Positions 1-7,251 of a DNA stretch of 7,748 bases are shown piece after piece. The notes below the pieces were generated by a model, which was given only the letters and a program-made list of their open reading frames with translations, searched no databases and was not told the origin of the DNA. Position 1 is the first letter of the stretch. The number at the start of each line of letters is the position of its first letter. Both the position numbers and the translations under genes were made by a program. Source of the DNA: Flavobacteriaceae bacterium (GTDB taxonomy: Bacteria; Bacteroidota; Bacteroidia; Flavobacteriales; Flavobacteriaceae); assembly GCA_023145595.1 (NCBI GenBank), contig JAGLDM010000335.1, positions 1 through 7,748 of the forward strand, given 5' to 3'.

Positions 1-1137
1 TTTTTGGTGTTTTTATGGGTCGCTCTTGGTGCTGCCATGTTTAAACCTGTAGCTTCTGCAATCATCACAAAAAACACAGATGAATCCAATTCGACTTTAG
101 GATTCGGAATTTTTTATATGATGGTAAATATTGGCGGATTTGTAGGTCCTGCTTTTTCATCAACATTACGAACTCAATATGGATGGAAAATAATTTTCTT
201 ACAGGCAGCCATTGTAATTGCGATCAATTTAGTTATTCTACTCGTTTTTTATAAAGAGGAGGACAGGGTAAAAAGTAACGAATCATTTTCAGATGCAATT
301 TCTAGTTCATTCAAAAATATTTGGGAAGCTGTTAAAGACAGTCGCCTTTCTGTTTTGTTAGTTATTATGGTCGGGTTTTGGACGATGTTTAATCAACTGT
401 TTTATACACTCCCAACTTTTATAGAAGATTGGGTAAACACCAAAGCATTACACGATTCTATTGCTCAAGTTTCTCCTTGGCTAGCCAGTTTTATGAGTGG
501 TGGAGGTGATTCTATAAATCCAGAAATGTTGATTAATTTAGATGCGGGCGCTATTATCCTCTTTCAATTAATAGTCTCCTACTTTGTCTTAAAAATGCGT
601 CATGTTAGTGCCATGATAACCGGATTTATTATAGCTGCTATTGGTATCGGAATTACTTTTTATACCGGCAACGGGCTGTACACTATTTTGGGTATTATGA
701 TTTTTGCTATTGGCGAAATGATGACCAACCCAACATTTTCATCTTTTATTGCTTTAATATCTCCTAAAGGGAAAGAAGCGCTATATATGGGAACCTATTT
801 TTTACCTATCTTTTTAGGAAATTTTCTAACCACATTTATCTCTGGAAATTTATACCAAGCATGGTCAGATAAATTGAGTTTATTACAATCTGAAATGGGT
901 AAAAGAGCGATAGATATGCCAGAGATAAATAGCGAATTCACCAAAAATGATTACTTTGCTTTGGCATCGGAAAAATTAGAAATGACGCAAACTCAAATGA
1001 CGCAACTCATCTGGGACACTTACAACCCAAATAGGATTTGGTATGTAATTGTCGCTATCGGATTGGTTACTATTACGGCTCTATTTATTTATGATCGTAT
1101 GGTGATTCGCCCGAAGGAAATAACACAAAAAGCTTAA
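1..1137 (+). CDS. POT-family (proton-dependent oligopeptide) MFS transporter, 5' end missing
   Basis: This is an inner-membrane symporter expected to bring in di- or tripeptides with protons. The frame is open from base 1, so the true start lies upstream. The visible 378 codons begin in TM4, and roughly TM1-TM3, including the ExxER motif, are missing. Visible family marks are the TM4 lysine in AMFKP (codon at 43-45), the PTR2 signature FYMMVNIGGFVGP in TM5, the TM7 motif FWTMFNQ, and the TM10 GE pair in AIGEMMTNP. About nine helices remain. A polar loop of about 60 residues separates the last two helices. Two things differ from the downstream paralogue: TM7 has Asn where POTs usually have Glu, and there is no extra helix pair after TM7. 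It lies in tandem with the next gene, on the same strand. POT membership is secure. Peptide as substrate is inferred, and the Asn raises the chance of altered coupling or substrate. Confidence 0.88.
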   Translation, partial: FLVFLWVALGAAMFKPVASAIITKNTDESNSTLGFGIFYMMVNIGGFVGPAFSSTLRTQYGWKIIFLQAAIVIAINLVILLVFYKEEDRVKSNESFSDAISSSFKNIWEAVKDSRLSVLLVIMVGFWTMFNQLFYTLPTFIEDWVNTKALHDSIAQVSPWLASFMSGGGDSINPEMLINLDAGAIILFQLIVSYFVLKMRHVSAMITGFIIAAIGIGITFYTGNGLYTILGIMIFAIGEMMTNPTFSSFIALISPKGKEALYMGTYFLPIFLGNFLTTFISGNLYQAWSDKLSLLQSEMGKRAIDMPEINSEFTKNDYFALASEKLEMTQTQMTQLIWDTYNPNRIWYVIVAIGLVTITALFIYDRMVIRPKEITQKA

Positions 1138-1141
1138 AAAC

Positions 1142-1185
1142 AACACCAAAACAACCATTCAATATAAAATTGGAAGGTGTTTTTT
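1142..1185 (+). terminator. Possible weak intrinsic terminator after the first POT gene
   Basis: AACACC at 1142-1147 pairs with GGTGTT at 1176-1181, and the second arm runs into six T residues (1180-1185). It begins four bases after the stop codon, which is the expected place. The stem is only six pairs and the loop is long (28 bases), so it may be weak or allow read-through into the second transporter gene. Confidence 0.4.
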
Positions 1186-1205
1186 ACTAAAATTAATACA
1201 CATAA

Positions 1206-2774
1206 ATGAATACAACAAAATTTAGGTTTGAAGGTACAGAGATGAATCAACAACTTTTAATGGGGCACCCTAGCGGATTGTTTATTTTGTTTTTTACCGA
1301 GATGTGGGAACGCTTTTCCTATTATGGAATGCGAGCACTTTTAGTGTTGTTTTTAACTTCTGCTATTATAGACGGCGGATGGGCTTGGAGTCGTGAAGAA
1401 GCTTTAGGGCTTTATGGTACCTATACCATGCTGGTGTATTTTACTCCTATTATTGGAGGAATTCTAGCAGATAGGCTTTTAGGGTATCGAAATGCAGTTG
1501 CAATCGGAGCTTTATTAATGACGCTTGGTCATGCTTCAATGGCTTTTGATACACCTTGGAGTTTATATATAGGTATCGGTTTGTTAATTGCAGGGAATGG
1601 TTTTTTTAAACCAAATATTACTTCGATTATTAACGGTGTTTATAAAAATGCTCAAGAAAAGAAAGACGGTGCTTTCACTATATTTTATATGGGCGTAAAC
1701 GCAGGAGCATTTTTAGGAATTATGCTTTGTGGTTACATTGGCGAAACTTATGGTTGGCATTTTGGTTTTGGTCTTGCTGGAATATTTATGTTTTTAGGAA
1801 TGTTACAATTCTGGTTTGCACAAGGAATTTTTGGGGATGTTGGTAAAAAACCTACTAAAGTAGATGATTTACCTGATGCAACCGAAAATGAAAATATAAA
1901 AAGTTATGATGATGTTCCTGCTAATGTACAGAGAGATCGATATATTGTAGTTGGTATATTAGCTTTTTTTACGGTTTTCTTTTGGGCTGCTTTTGAACAA
2001 GCAGGTGGTTCTATGACTATTTTTGCAAAAGATTATACCAACCGTGTTTTAGAAGGTAATGCCGCTCATATTTTTAAAATATCAAACACATTACTAACAG
2101 TTATACCCTTAGCAATTATTACTTATGTATTGCTTAGTTTATTTAAAATTACCTTTAAAAAATATGCATTATCAAATACTTTTTTAGGTCTTAGTTTTGC
2201 TATTATTTGGGTTATCGTAATTTTAATGTTAAAAAACCAGTTTAGTCAAACTTCTACTGAAATTCCAGCATCTTGGTTCGGAATATTAAATTCATTTTTT
2301 ATTATTGCCTTTGCCCCTCTTTTTTCTAAAATTTGGGAAAGCAAATACAATCCTCCAGCAACAGTTAAATTTGGTGTTGGATTGGTGTTATTAGGTTTCG
2401 GTTTTGGGGTTTTAGCTTATGGATCTGCCAGTATACCTCCAGGAGCACAAACGGCTTCTGTAAGTGTAATATGGCTAATATTAGCTTACCTATTACATAC
2501 TTTAGGAGAACTTAGTTTATCTCCCGTTGGATTGTCATACGTTTCTAAATTAGTTCCTGCTACTAAAATAGCAATGATGTTTGGTCTTTGGTATATAGCT
2601 GTTGGTATGGGTAATAAATTAGCAGGTTCTATGGGAGGAATGATTGATAAAATTACTGCGGAATACTCTATGAGCACCTTCTTTTTAATCTTTACAATTG
2701 TGCCTGTAATTGCAGGACTTCTGATTATGACACTAACACCTTTAGTTAAAAAATTAATGCATGGGGTTAAATAG
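1206..2774 (+). CDS. POT-family peptide:proton symporter, full length
   Basis: This 522-residue inner-membrane transporter is predicted to import di- and tripeptides with protons. It carries the full POT motif set: ExxERFxYY in TM1 (E32, E35, R36, Y39, Y40), the signature GGILADRLLGYR at 84-95, NGFFKPN with K135 in TM4, FYMGVNAGAFLG at 160-171, FWAAFEQ with E264 in TM7, and GELSLSP with E435 in TM10. About 14 helices can be read. A polar linker (208-245) separates TM6 from TM7. Two additional helices (about 292-313 and 323-343) lie between TM7 and the TM8-like ASWFGILNSFFIIAFAP segment. The ATG at 1206 gives about 20 residues before the conserved HPSGLF, which suits the family. An in-frame ATG at 1242 is an alternative. 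The gene follows a paralogue by 68 bases and converges on comEC. The POT assignment is firm and the exact peptide range is unknown. Confidence 0.94.
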   Translation: MNTTKFRFEGTEMNQQLLMGHPSGLFILFFTEMWERFSYYGMRALLVLFLTSAIIDGGWAWSREEALGLYGTYTMLVYFTPIIGGILADRLLGYRNAVAIGALLMTLGHASMAFDTPWSLYIGIGLLIAGNGFFKPNITSIINGVYKNAQEKKDGAFTIFYMGVNAGAFLGIMLCGYIGETYGWHFGFGLAGIFMFLGMLQFWFAQGIFGDVGKKPTKVDDLPDATENENIKSYDDVPANVQRDRYIVVGILAFFTVFFWAAFEQAGGSMTIFAKDYTNRVLEGNAAHIFKISNTLLTVIPLAIITYVLLSLFKITFKKYALSNTFLGLSFAIIWVIVILMLKNQFSQTSTEIPASWFGILNSFFIIAFAPLFSKIWESKYNPPATVKFGVGLVLLGFGFGVLAYGSASIPPGAQTASVSVIWLILAYLLHTLGELSLSPVGLSYVSKLVPATKIAMMFGLWYIAVGMGNKLAGSMGGMIDKITAEYSMSTFFLIFTIVPVIAGLLIMTLTPLVKKLMHGVK

Positions 2775-2808
2775 TTGATGGTTTCAACAAATTCTAAACC
2801 CCATCAAC
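2774..2808. repeat. Inverted repeat in the convergent POT/comEC gap
   Basis: GTTGATGG (2774-2781) is perfectly matched by CCATCAAC (2801-2808). Pairing extends by TTT/AAA inside the stem if two C residues bulge. The hairpin starts at the last base of the POT stop codon. No T-run follows on either strand, so it is not a classical terminator. It may protect the 3' end or slow polymerase between the converging genes. Confidence 0.5.
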
Positions 2809-2839
2809 AAACAACTGACAACAAACCTCAGACAACCAA

Positions 2840-4873
2840 TTACTCCCTTAAAACATAGGCTCCTTTTTGCGATGTATCGTAAAAAGGAGTTTTTTGTTGC
2901 GCACAAATTTTCTTCCAATATTTTGCATAACTCTTATAATTAGAACCATCTGCTATGATAAGTTTTGGCTGTAATGAATCTATCAAACGGGTTAAATTTA
3001 TCTTAGGTGATTGCTGTAATAAAACAATGTCAGGAGAAAAATTATATATTTGATAAACACCCAAACTATCAATTACCAAAACAGTTTTGTTATTAAAATT
3101 TTGAAGCATCGGAATGGTATTTGAAATTTTTAAATCAATTGACCCTGCGCCTAATTTATACTGAGTTAAAATTTTATTCTCACTAAATTTCAAACGATCT
3201 AAGCCGTGAAAAACCTCTAGCAAATTTCCATTCCTCTGTCCGATTATCGAATTTCTGTTTTTTTGAAAAACGACAAACTCATTTATAGTTGAAACTTGTC
3301 GTTTTTCGAAAATAAAAACCCCTTGAAGGAATAATATGGAGATGAGAAACCAACTCAAGCGAATTATAGTTCTCTTTTCAACCAATCGAATTCCGAATAA
3401 AATAAATCCATAGGATACTAAAAGCATTAAAAAAGAAAAAGAAATGTTTTGAAACAGAAACTCTTCTTGCAAGCCAATCCATTTTATAAATAAATTCATC
3501 AACCCAATAAAACCATTGTATATCGAACTCAAAAATGACGGAAGCAAACCCATTAACGACAACGCAATGACAACGATCCCGCCCATTAATAAAATTCCGA
3601 GTAATGGGATAATGATTAAATTCGATAAAAAGAACAGCCCAGGAAACTGATGAAAATAATAAATGCTCAATGGTAAAATCCCGATTTGAGCAGCAATTGA
3701 AACTGTAAAAAGTTGCCAGAAATAATCAGGAATTTTATACGCTGGTTTCCATAAATTATAAAACAATGGCTGCATCCATACTATGGAGAATACGGCCAAA
3801 TAACTCAGTTGAAATCCGACATCAAACAAAAAATAGGGCTGAATCAACAACAAAACGAACATAGAAATGACCAAGGTGTTATACACATTGGTTGGGCGAT
3901 TTACTTGCATCCCAATCGCAACTGCGGTAAACATAGTCACCGCTCTTACTACCGATGGCGACAATCCAGCAATGAATGCAAACATCCAAAGAAAGAGCAC
4001 AACTATAATTAATTTTATTGCTTTTCCATGTTTGAATCGCTCTAATGGTTTGAACAAAAAGTTTAAAATAAGTAAGATAATTCCGACATGCAACCCAGAA
4101 ACTGCCAAAATATGAATGGCGCCTGCATTGGCATAACTCTGTAATAATTCTTTCGAAATTTCTGTTCGCTGACCCAACAACAACGCGTTTATTACTGCTA
4201 ATTCATTGTCTTTAAATCCGTTTTCAATAAGTGATTCATTCACTTTATTTCTGAATTTAGAAGCCCAACCCTTTAAAGACGTTTCCCCTTCTTCCAATTT
4301 TAATACGGTTGATGAAGTTTCAAAAATTTGATGGTGAATCTGTTTATTTTGAAGATACTTTCTGTAATCAAAATAATAGGGATTACCTGGACCTTTTATG
4401 GCTTTAAAATCTGTCTTTAAAAAAACTCGATCATCAACTGTCAATACATTTAATCTGTCTTTTTGAATATTCAGCAACACTTTCCCAATTACATTTTCTC
4501 CATCAATCTTTTTAACGCTGGCGATATATTTATTGTGATAGGCACTTGGCTTTAAAACTTTATCGACTGATAAAATTGCGGTGTTGTTTTTAGAAATAAA
4601 ATGAGTGTAATGTTCCTTGCTAATTCGTTCATTTTTAATCGAGATTGTTGAAATCCCAAGAAAAACACACAACAAGTAGGCAATAAAATTAAAATGAAGT
4701 TTCTTTTGATATGATTTATTCGAAAGATAAAAGGAAAATCCAAGCACCAAGAATAATACTCCGAGAACCCCAAAAAGTAAATCATTAGCGAAAAAAACAT
4801 AATGACCGAGTAGAATTCCGAGAACAAGAAAAAAAGTAAGTTGTACAGGTACAAACTGTAAAATCTTTATCAT
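2840..4873 (-). CDS. comEC: ComEC/Rec2-family competence membrane protein
   Basis: This is a polytopic inner-membrane protein. In competent bacteria ComEC forms the channel that passes single-stranded DNA into the cytoplasm. I start it at ATG 4871-4873 (MIKILQFVPVQL, 677 residues), because a hydrophobic helix begins there and the upstream in-frame extension starts at a non-ATG codon. Residues about 1-200 form the N-terminal DUF4131 region, with the family motif GPGNPYYFDYRKYL at 161-174. The Competence domain follows, with HILAVSGLHVG at 254-264, GLSPSVVRA at 303-311 and FDVGFQLSYLAVFS at 350-363, and many helices to about residue 500. The C-terminal 145 residues look like a reduced metallo-beta-lactamase domain with no HxHxDH metal motif. 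Adenine deaminase lies upstream on the same strand, with a gap of about 140 bases. Natural competence itself cannot be inferred from this gene alone. Confidence 0.92.
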   Translation of the reverse strand: MIKILQFVPVQLTFFLVLGILLGHYVFFANDLLFGVLGVLFLVLGFSFYLSNKSYQKKLHFNFIAYLLCVFLGISTISIKNERISKEHYTHFISKNNTAILSVDKVLKPSAYHNKYIASVKKIDGENVIGKVLLNIQKDRLNVLTVDDRVFLKTDFKAIKGPGNPYYFDYRKYLQNKQIHHQIFETSSTVLKLEEGETSLKGWASKFRNKVNESLIENGFKDNELAVINALLLGQRTEISKELLQSYANAGAIHILAVSGLHVGIILLILNFLFKPLERFKHGKAIKLIIVVLFLWMFAFIAGLSPSVVRAVTMFTAVAIGMQVNRPTNVYNTLVISMFVLLLIQPYFLFDVGFQLSYLAVFSIVWMQPLFYNLWKPAYKIPDYFWQLFTVSIAAQIGILPLSIYYFHQFPGLFFLSNLIIIPLLGILLMGGIVVIALSLMGLLPSFLSSIYNGFIGLMNLFIKWIGLQEEFLFQNISFSFLMLLVSYGFILFGIRLVEKRTIIRLSWFLISILFLQGVFIFEKRQVSTINEFVVFQKNRNSIIGQRNGNLLEVFHGLDRLKFSENKILTQYKLGAGSIDLKISNTIPMLQNFNNKTVLVIDSLGVYQIYNFSPDIVLLQQSPKINLTRLIDSLQPKLIIADGSNYKSYAKYWKKICAQQKTPFYDTSQKGAYVLRE
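2860..2895 (+). terminator. Strong intrinsic-terminator-like hairpin for the second POT gene, inside comEC 3' coding end
   Basis: CTCCTTTTT (2860-2868) pairs perfectly with AAAAAGGAG (2881-2889). The pairing continues inward through a G-U pair and CGA/TCG to a TGTA loop, giving about 13 pairs. Six T residues follow directly (2890-2895) on the + strand only. It is 86 bases after the POT stop, so it fits as that gene's terminator. The same bases encode the last residues of ComEC on the other strand (around FYDTSQKGAY). Confidence 0.62.
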
Positions 4874-4885
4874 AGCATGATAAAG
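4865..4885. promoter_or_regulatory. Perfect 9+9 palindrome over the comEC start codon
   Basis: CTTTATCAT (4865-4873) and ATGATAAAG (4877-4885) are exact reverse complements with a three-base spacer. The comEC ATG (4871-4873 on the minus strand) lies at the inner end of one arm, and the other arm overlaps a candidate -7 box. It could be an operator, or an RNA hairpin hiding the start codon. The function is inferred only; the symmetry is seen directly. Confidence 0.45.
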
Positions 4886-4909
4886 GTAGTGAATATTACG
4901 GAAACACAA
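4881..4909 (-). promoter_or_regulatory. Candidate comEC promoter
   Basis: On the minus strand TTG (4909-4907) is followed after 18 bases by TACCTTTA (4888-4881). This is close to the Bacteroidota -33 TTG and -7 TAnnTTTG consensus, with one mismatch in the last base. Initiation a few bases beyond the box would give an almost leaderless message starting at ATG 4873. Confidence 0.3.
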
Positions 4910-4924
4910 CCTCTTGCCTTTTTT

Positions 4925-4978
4925 AAAAAATATAGAATTTAGACTTGTTCAATTATAGGTTCTTCCCGATAATTCTAT
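4925..4978 (-). terminator. Possible intrinsic terminator downstream of adenine deaminase
   Basis: Read on the minus strand, ATAGAATT (4978-4971) pairs with AATTCTAT (4939-4932). After one A, a run of six T follows (4930-4925). The arms are perfect over eight pairs but AT-rich, and the loop is 31 bases, so it would be a weak terminator. If real, it separates ade from comEC transcription. Confidence 0.38.
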
Positions 4979-5012
4979 GGATTCTTAAAATATCAAAAGG
5001 AACAAAAAATTA

Positions 5013-6635
5013 TTACAACTGCAAATCAACAAATTCAAATTTAGACCCACTAAACAAGCCTTTATCCGATAATTTTAAATCAGGAATTACCAACAACGCC
5101 ATAAATGAAAGTGTCATAAATGGAGCTTTTAATTCTGACCCTAATGATTTTGTCATGGCATCAATCTCTTGATACGCTTTTCCAGTTTTCCAAGCATCCT
5201 GATTACTCATAATTCCGGCAACAGATAGTGATAAGTTTTTTTGTTCATTTCCGTTTACTGCACAAACTCCGCCTTTATTTTTGATGATGAGATTAACAGC
5301 GTTACAAATTTCTTCATCCGATGTTCCAACCACCACTATATTATGACAATCATGAGCAACAGAACTTGCAATGGCCCCTTTCTTCAATCCGAAATTTTTG
5401 ATAAAAGCAACGGCTGGCTTTTCATCGCTATATCGATTGACTACCGCCATTTTTAAGATATCGTTTTCTACATCTGAAACTAAATTGTTTTCCTCTAAAA
5501 TAGTAGAAGCATGAACTTCATTCGTAATTAATTGCCCTTCTAAAGCTTCAATAACTCTAATTTTATTTCCTGTTGCTTTTACTTTAAAGTCATCCTCAGA
5601 TTTGGGTGAAACATTAAAATTATTTGGTGTTTCAAAAGGGACTGACTTCACAAATGATTTTCCGTTTTCAGACACTAGTTCTCCATCAATAAAGGTCTTC
5701 AAAACTTTAAAGTTAGATAAATCCTCAACTATAATGAAATCCGCAGCATCTCCAATATTTAGCAACCCAACATCCATATTGTAATGATTTACCGGGTTGA
5801 TACACGCCGCTTGCAGCACTTTAAACACGTCCATTCCTTTGGCTGTTGCTCTAGCACACAGTTGATTTATATGACCAAGGATTAAATCGTCTGGATGTTT
5901 ATCATCTGAACAAAACATCATATTTTCGTAATGTTCTGGAAGTAAATCAATCAACGCTTCAAAGTTTTTAGCCGCAGAACCTTCTCTTATCAAGATTTTC
6001 ATTCCGAGTGCTAATTTTTCTTCAGCCTCCTCAAAAGTGAAACATTCATGATCTGTAGATATCCCTGCAGCAATATATTTTTTAGCATCATCTCCTCTTA
6101 ATCCCGGAGCGTGACCATCCACAGGTTTTTCAAAATACTTTGCCCATTTAATTTTTTTCAACACCTCTTCATCATCAAATAAAACCCCAGGATAATTCAT
6201 CATTTCTGATAAATAATAGATGTCTTTAGATGCTAATAATTCTTTAATTCCTTCTGAATCTATCACAGCGCCTGCTGTTTCAAAATTGGTTGCAGGAACA
6301 CAGGATGGTGCTCCAAAATGAAATTTTAGAGGAACTTTCTTTCCGTTTTCAATCATATAATAAACTCCGTCCTTTCCTAATACGTTTGCAATTTCATGTG
6401 GGTCAGAAATAGTGGCAACCGTACCATGTAAAACTGCTATTCGAGCAAATTCTGAAGGCACTAACATAGAACTTTCTATATGAATATGTGCATCTATAAA
6501 TCCGGGTAAAATATAGTTTTGAACGGAATGATTTTTTTCTATAATCGAAGAAATTATTCCATTTTCTACTGTGATTTCCGCAGCAAAAATTCGTCGGTTC
6601 GGAATATCAACCAATTGTCCTAAAATCTTTTTCAT
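5013..6635 (-). CDS. ade: Adenine deaminase (adenine to hypoxanthine)
   Basis: This 540-residue cytosolic amidohydrolase hydrolyses adenine to hypoxanthine and ammonia, feeding purine salvage. The metal-site motifs of the Ade family are all present: DAHIHIESS with H50 and H52, [11 protein letters not shown] at 77-87, VDGHAPGL with H175, STDHECF with H196, and CSDDKHPDD at 242-250. The C-terminal adenine-deaminase domain carries [13 protein letters not shown] at 425-437, typical of the family. The length is normal for bacterial Ade. The ATG at 6633-6635 puts the usual N-terminal beta strand ([21 protein letters not shown]) right at the start. It is divergent from the OsmC gene across 89 bases and upstream of comEC on the same strand. 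I see no consensus promoter for it in the shared intergenic region. Confidence 0.96.
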   Translation of the reverse strand: MKKILGQLVDIPNRRIFAAEITVENGIISSIIEKNHSVQNYILPGFIDAHIHIESSMLVPSEFARIAVLHGTVATISDPHEIANVLGKDGVYYMIENGKKVPLKFHFGAPSCVPATNFETAGAVIDSEGIKELLASKDIYYLSEMMNYPGVLFDDEEVLKKIKWAKYFEKPVDGHAPGLRGDDAKKYIAAGISTDHECFTFEEAEEKLALGMKILIREGSAAKNFEALIDLLPEHYENMMFCSDDKHPDDLILGHINQLCARATAKGMDVFKVLQAACINPVNHYNMDVGLLNIGDAADFIIVEDLSNFKVLKTFIDGELVSENGKSFVKSVPFETPNNFNVSPKSEDDFKVKATGNKIRVIEALEGQLITNEVHASTILEENNLVSDVENDILKMAVVNRYSDEKPAVAFIKNFGLKKGAIASSVAHDCHNIVVVGTSDEEICNAVNLIIKNKGGVCAVNGNEQKNLSLSVAGIMSNQDAWKTGKAYQEIDAMTKSLGSELKAPFMTLSFMALLVIPDLKLSDKGLFSGSKFEFVDLQL

Positions 6636-6695
6636 TTATTTAATGTCTAAAAAATATTTGTAAACAATGTTACAAAAAAACGAATAAAAATATAG

Positions 6696-6703
6696 TAAAT
6701 TTG
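6696..6703 (+). promoter_or_regulatory. -7 box of the OsmC-family gene
   Basis: TAAATTTG matches the Bacteroidota -7 consensus TAnnTTTG exactly and ends 21 bases before the ATG at 6725. That leaves a short leader of about 15 bases. No good -33 TTTG is present; TGTTAC at 6668-6673 sits 22 bases upstream and is a poor match. Confidence 0.5.
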
Positions 6704-6724
6704 AAACATAATAAACAAATAATT

Positions 6725-7138
6725 ATGGCAAAAATAGAATTGACTTGGAAAGGTAATATGCTGTTTGACGCAACTCATGAAGATGGTAAATTTACAATCG
6801 ACGCTCCTATGGATGGCTCTGAAAGTAGAGGAATGCGCCCAAAAGCATTGATGCTATCTTCATTAGCAGGTTGCAGCGGATTGGATATTGTGTCTTTATT
6901 GAAAAAAATGCGTGCAGAGGTTGATGATTTTAAAATTACTACAACTGCTGAATTAACAGAAGAACATCCTAAAATCTTTAAAGATGTAGTGGTTACTTAT
7001 CAATTTTTTGGAAAAGACTTTAAAAAAGATAAAATTCAGAAATCGGTGGACTTGTCTGTTAATCGTTATTGCGGAGTCATGGAAATGTTTCGTAAATTTA
7101 CAGATGTGACTATAAAAGTGGAGTATATAGAACAGTAG
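6725..7138 (+). CDS. OsmC/Ohr-family protein, probable peroxide-handling thiol enzyme
   Basis: This is a 137-residue cytosolic protein. OsmC/Ohr proteins reduce organic hydroperoxides with a pair of cysteines and work as tight dimers. Here the pair would be C50 in SSLAGCSGLD, at the start of the long central helix, and C116 in NRYCGVMEMF. The N-terminal strand pattern (KIELTWKGNMLFDA, then KFTIDAP) and the RPKALMLSSLAGC approach to the first cysteine match the family, as does the small size. It resembles the OsmC/YhfA-like branch more than Ohr, but I cannot settle this by eye, so no symbol is given. I chose ATG 6725. An upstream in-frame TTG at 6701 overlaps the -7 box and would add eight residues. 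The gene is divergent from ade and followed by a REP-like repeat pair and recJ. Confidence 0.9.
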   Translation: MAKIELTWKGNMLFDATHEDGKFTIDAPMDGSESRGMRPKALMLSSLAGCSGLDIVSLLKKMRAEVDDFKITTTAELTEEHPKIFKDVVVTYQFFGKDFKKDKIQKSVDLSVNRYCGVMEMFRKFTDVTIKVEYIEQ

Positions 7139-7150
7139 TTTTTCAGTTTT

Positions 7151-7175
7151 GTCATTCCTGCGAAGGCAGGAATCT
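7151..7175 (+). repeat. REP-like repeat, left copy
   Basis: This is a 25-base element whose core folds on itself: ATTCCTGC (7154-7161), a GAAG loop, and GCAGGAAT (7166-7173). It matches the inverted right copy at 24 of 25 positions. It begins 13 bases after the OsmC stop. No T-run follows, so it is not a standard intrinsic terminator. Confidence 0.75.
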
Positions 7176-7205
7176 CATTAATATTGACTTGAAATACTTA
7201 AATAA

Positions 7206-7230
7206 AGATTCCTGCCTTTGCAGGAATGAC
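7206..7230 (-). repeat. REP-like repeat, right copy, inverted
   Basis: This is the inverted partner of the element at 7151-7175. ATTCCTGC (7208-7215), a CTTT loop and GCAGGAAT (7220-7227) form its own hairpin. The two copies are 30 bases apart and could also pair with each other over 25 positions with one mismatch. It ends 21 bases before the recJ ATG. Confidence 0.75.
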
Positions 7231-7251
7231 AGTAAAAAATTGCTATAAAAA

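Noticed and set aside
2486..2677. 63-codon open frame on the minus strand inside the second POT gene
   Set aside because: It lies wholly within a well-supported coding region on the other strand and shows no recognisable domain.
2805..2840. CAAC-rich run in the POT/comEC gap as a possible short tandem repeat
   Set aside because: The spacing of the CAAC and GACAAC units is irregular and copies are few; low-complexity sequence explains it.
3809..4115. Two overlapping short open frames on the plus strand within comEC
   Set aside because: They lie opposite the conserved Competence domain and have no family features; they are shadows of comEC.
4552..4854. 100-codon minus-strand frame rich in hydrophobic residues inside the comEC 5' half
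   Set aside because: Its hydrophobicity comes from reading membrane-helix codons out of frame; the ComEC frame carries the family motifs.
4874..4909. Upstream extension of ComEC by 12 residues from a TTG codon
   Set aside because: The TTG is better read as a possible -33 element. The extension is polar and atypical, and ATG 4873 opens directly into the expected hydrophobic N-terminus.
4945..5172. 75-codon plus-strand frame over the ade 3' end and the ade-comEC gap
   Set aside because: Most of it is antisense to the conserved ade C-terminus, and the composition is not that of a known protein.
7151..7230. CRISPR-like repeat-spacer unit
   Set aside because: There are only two copies and they are inverted, not direct; no cas genes are nearby.
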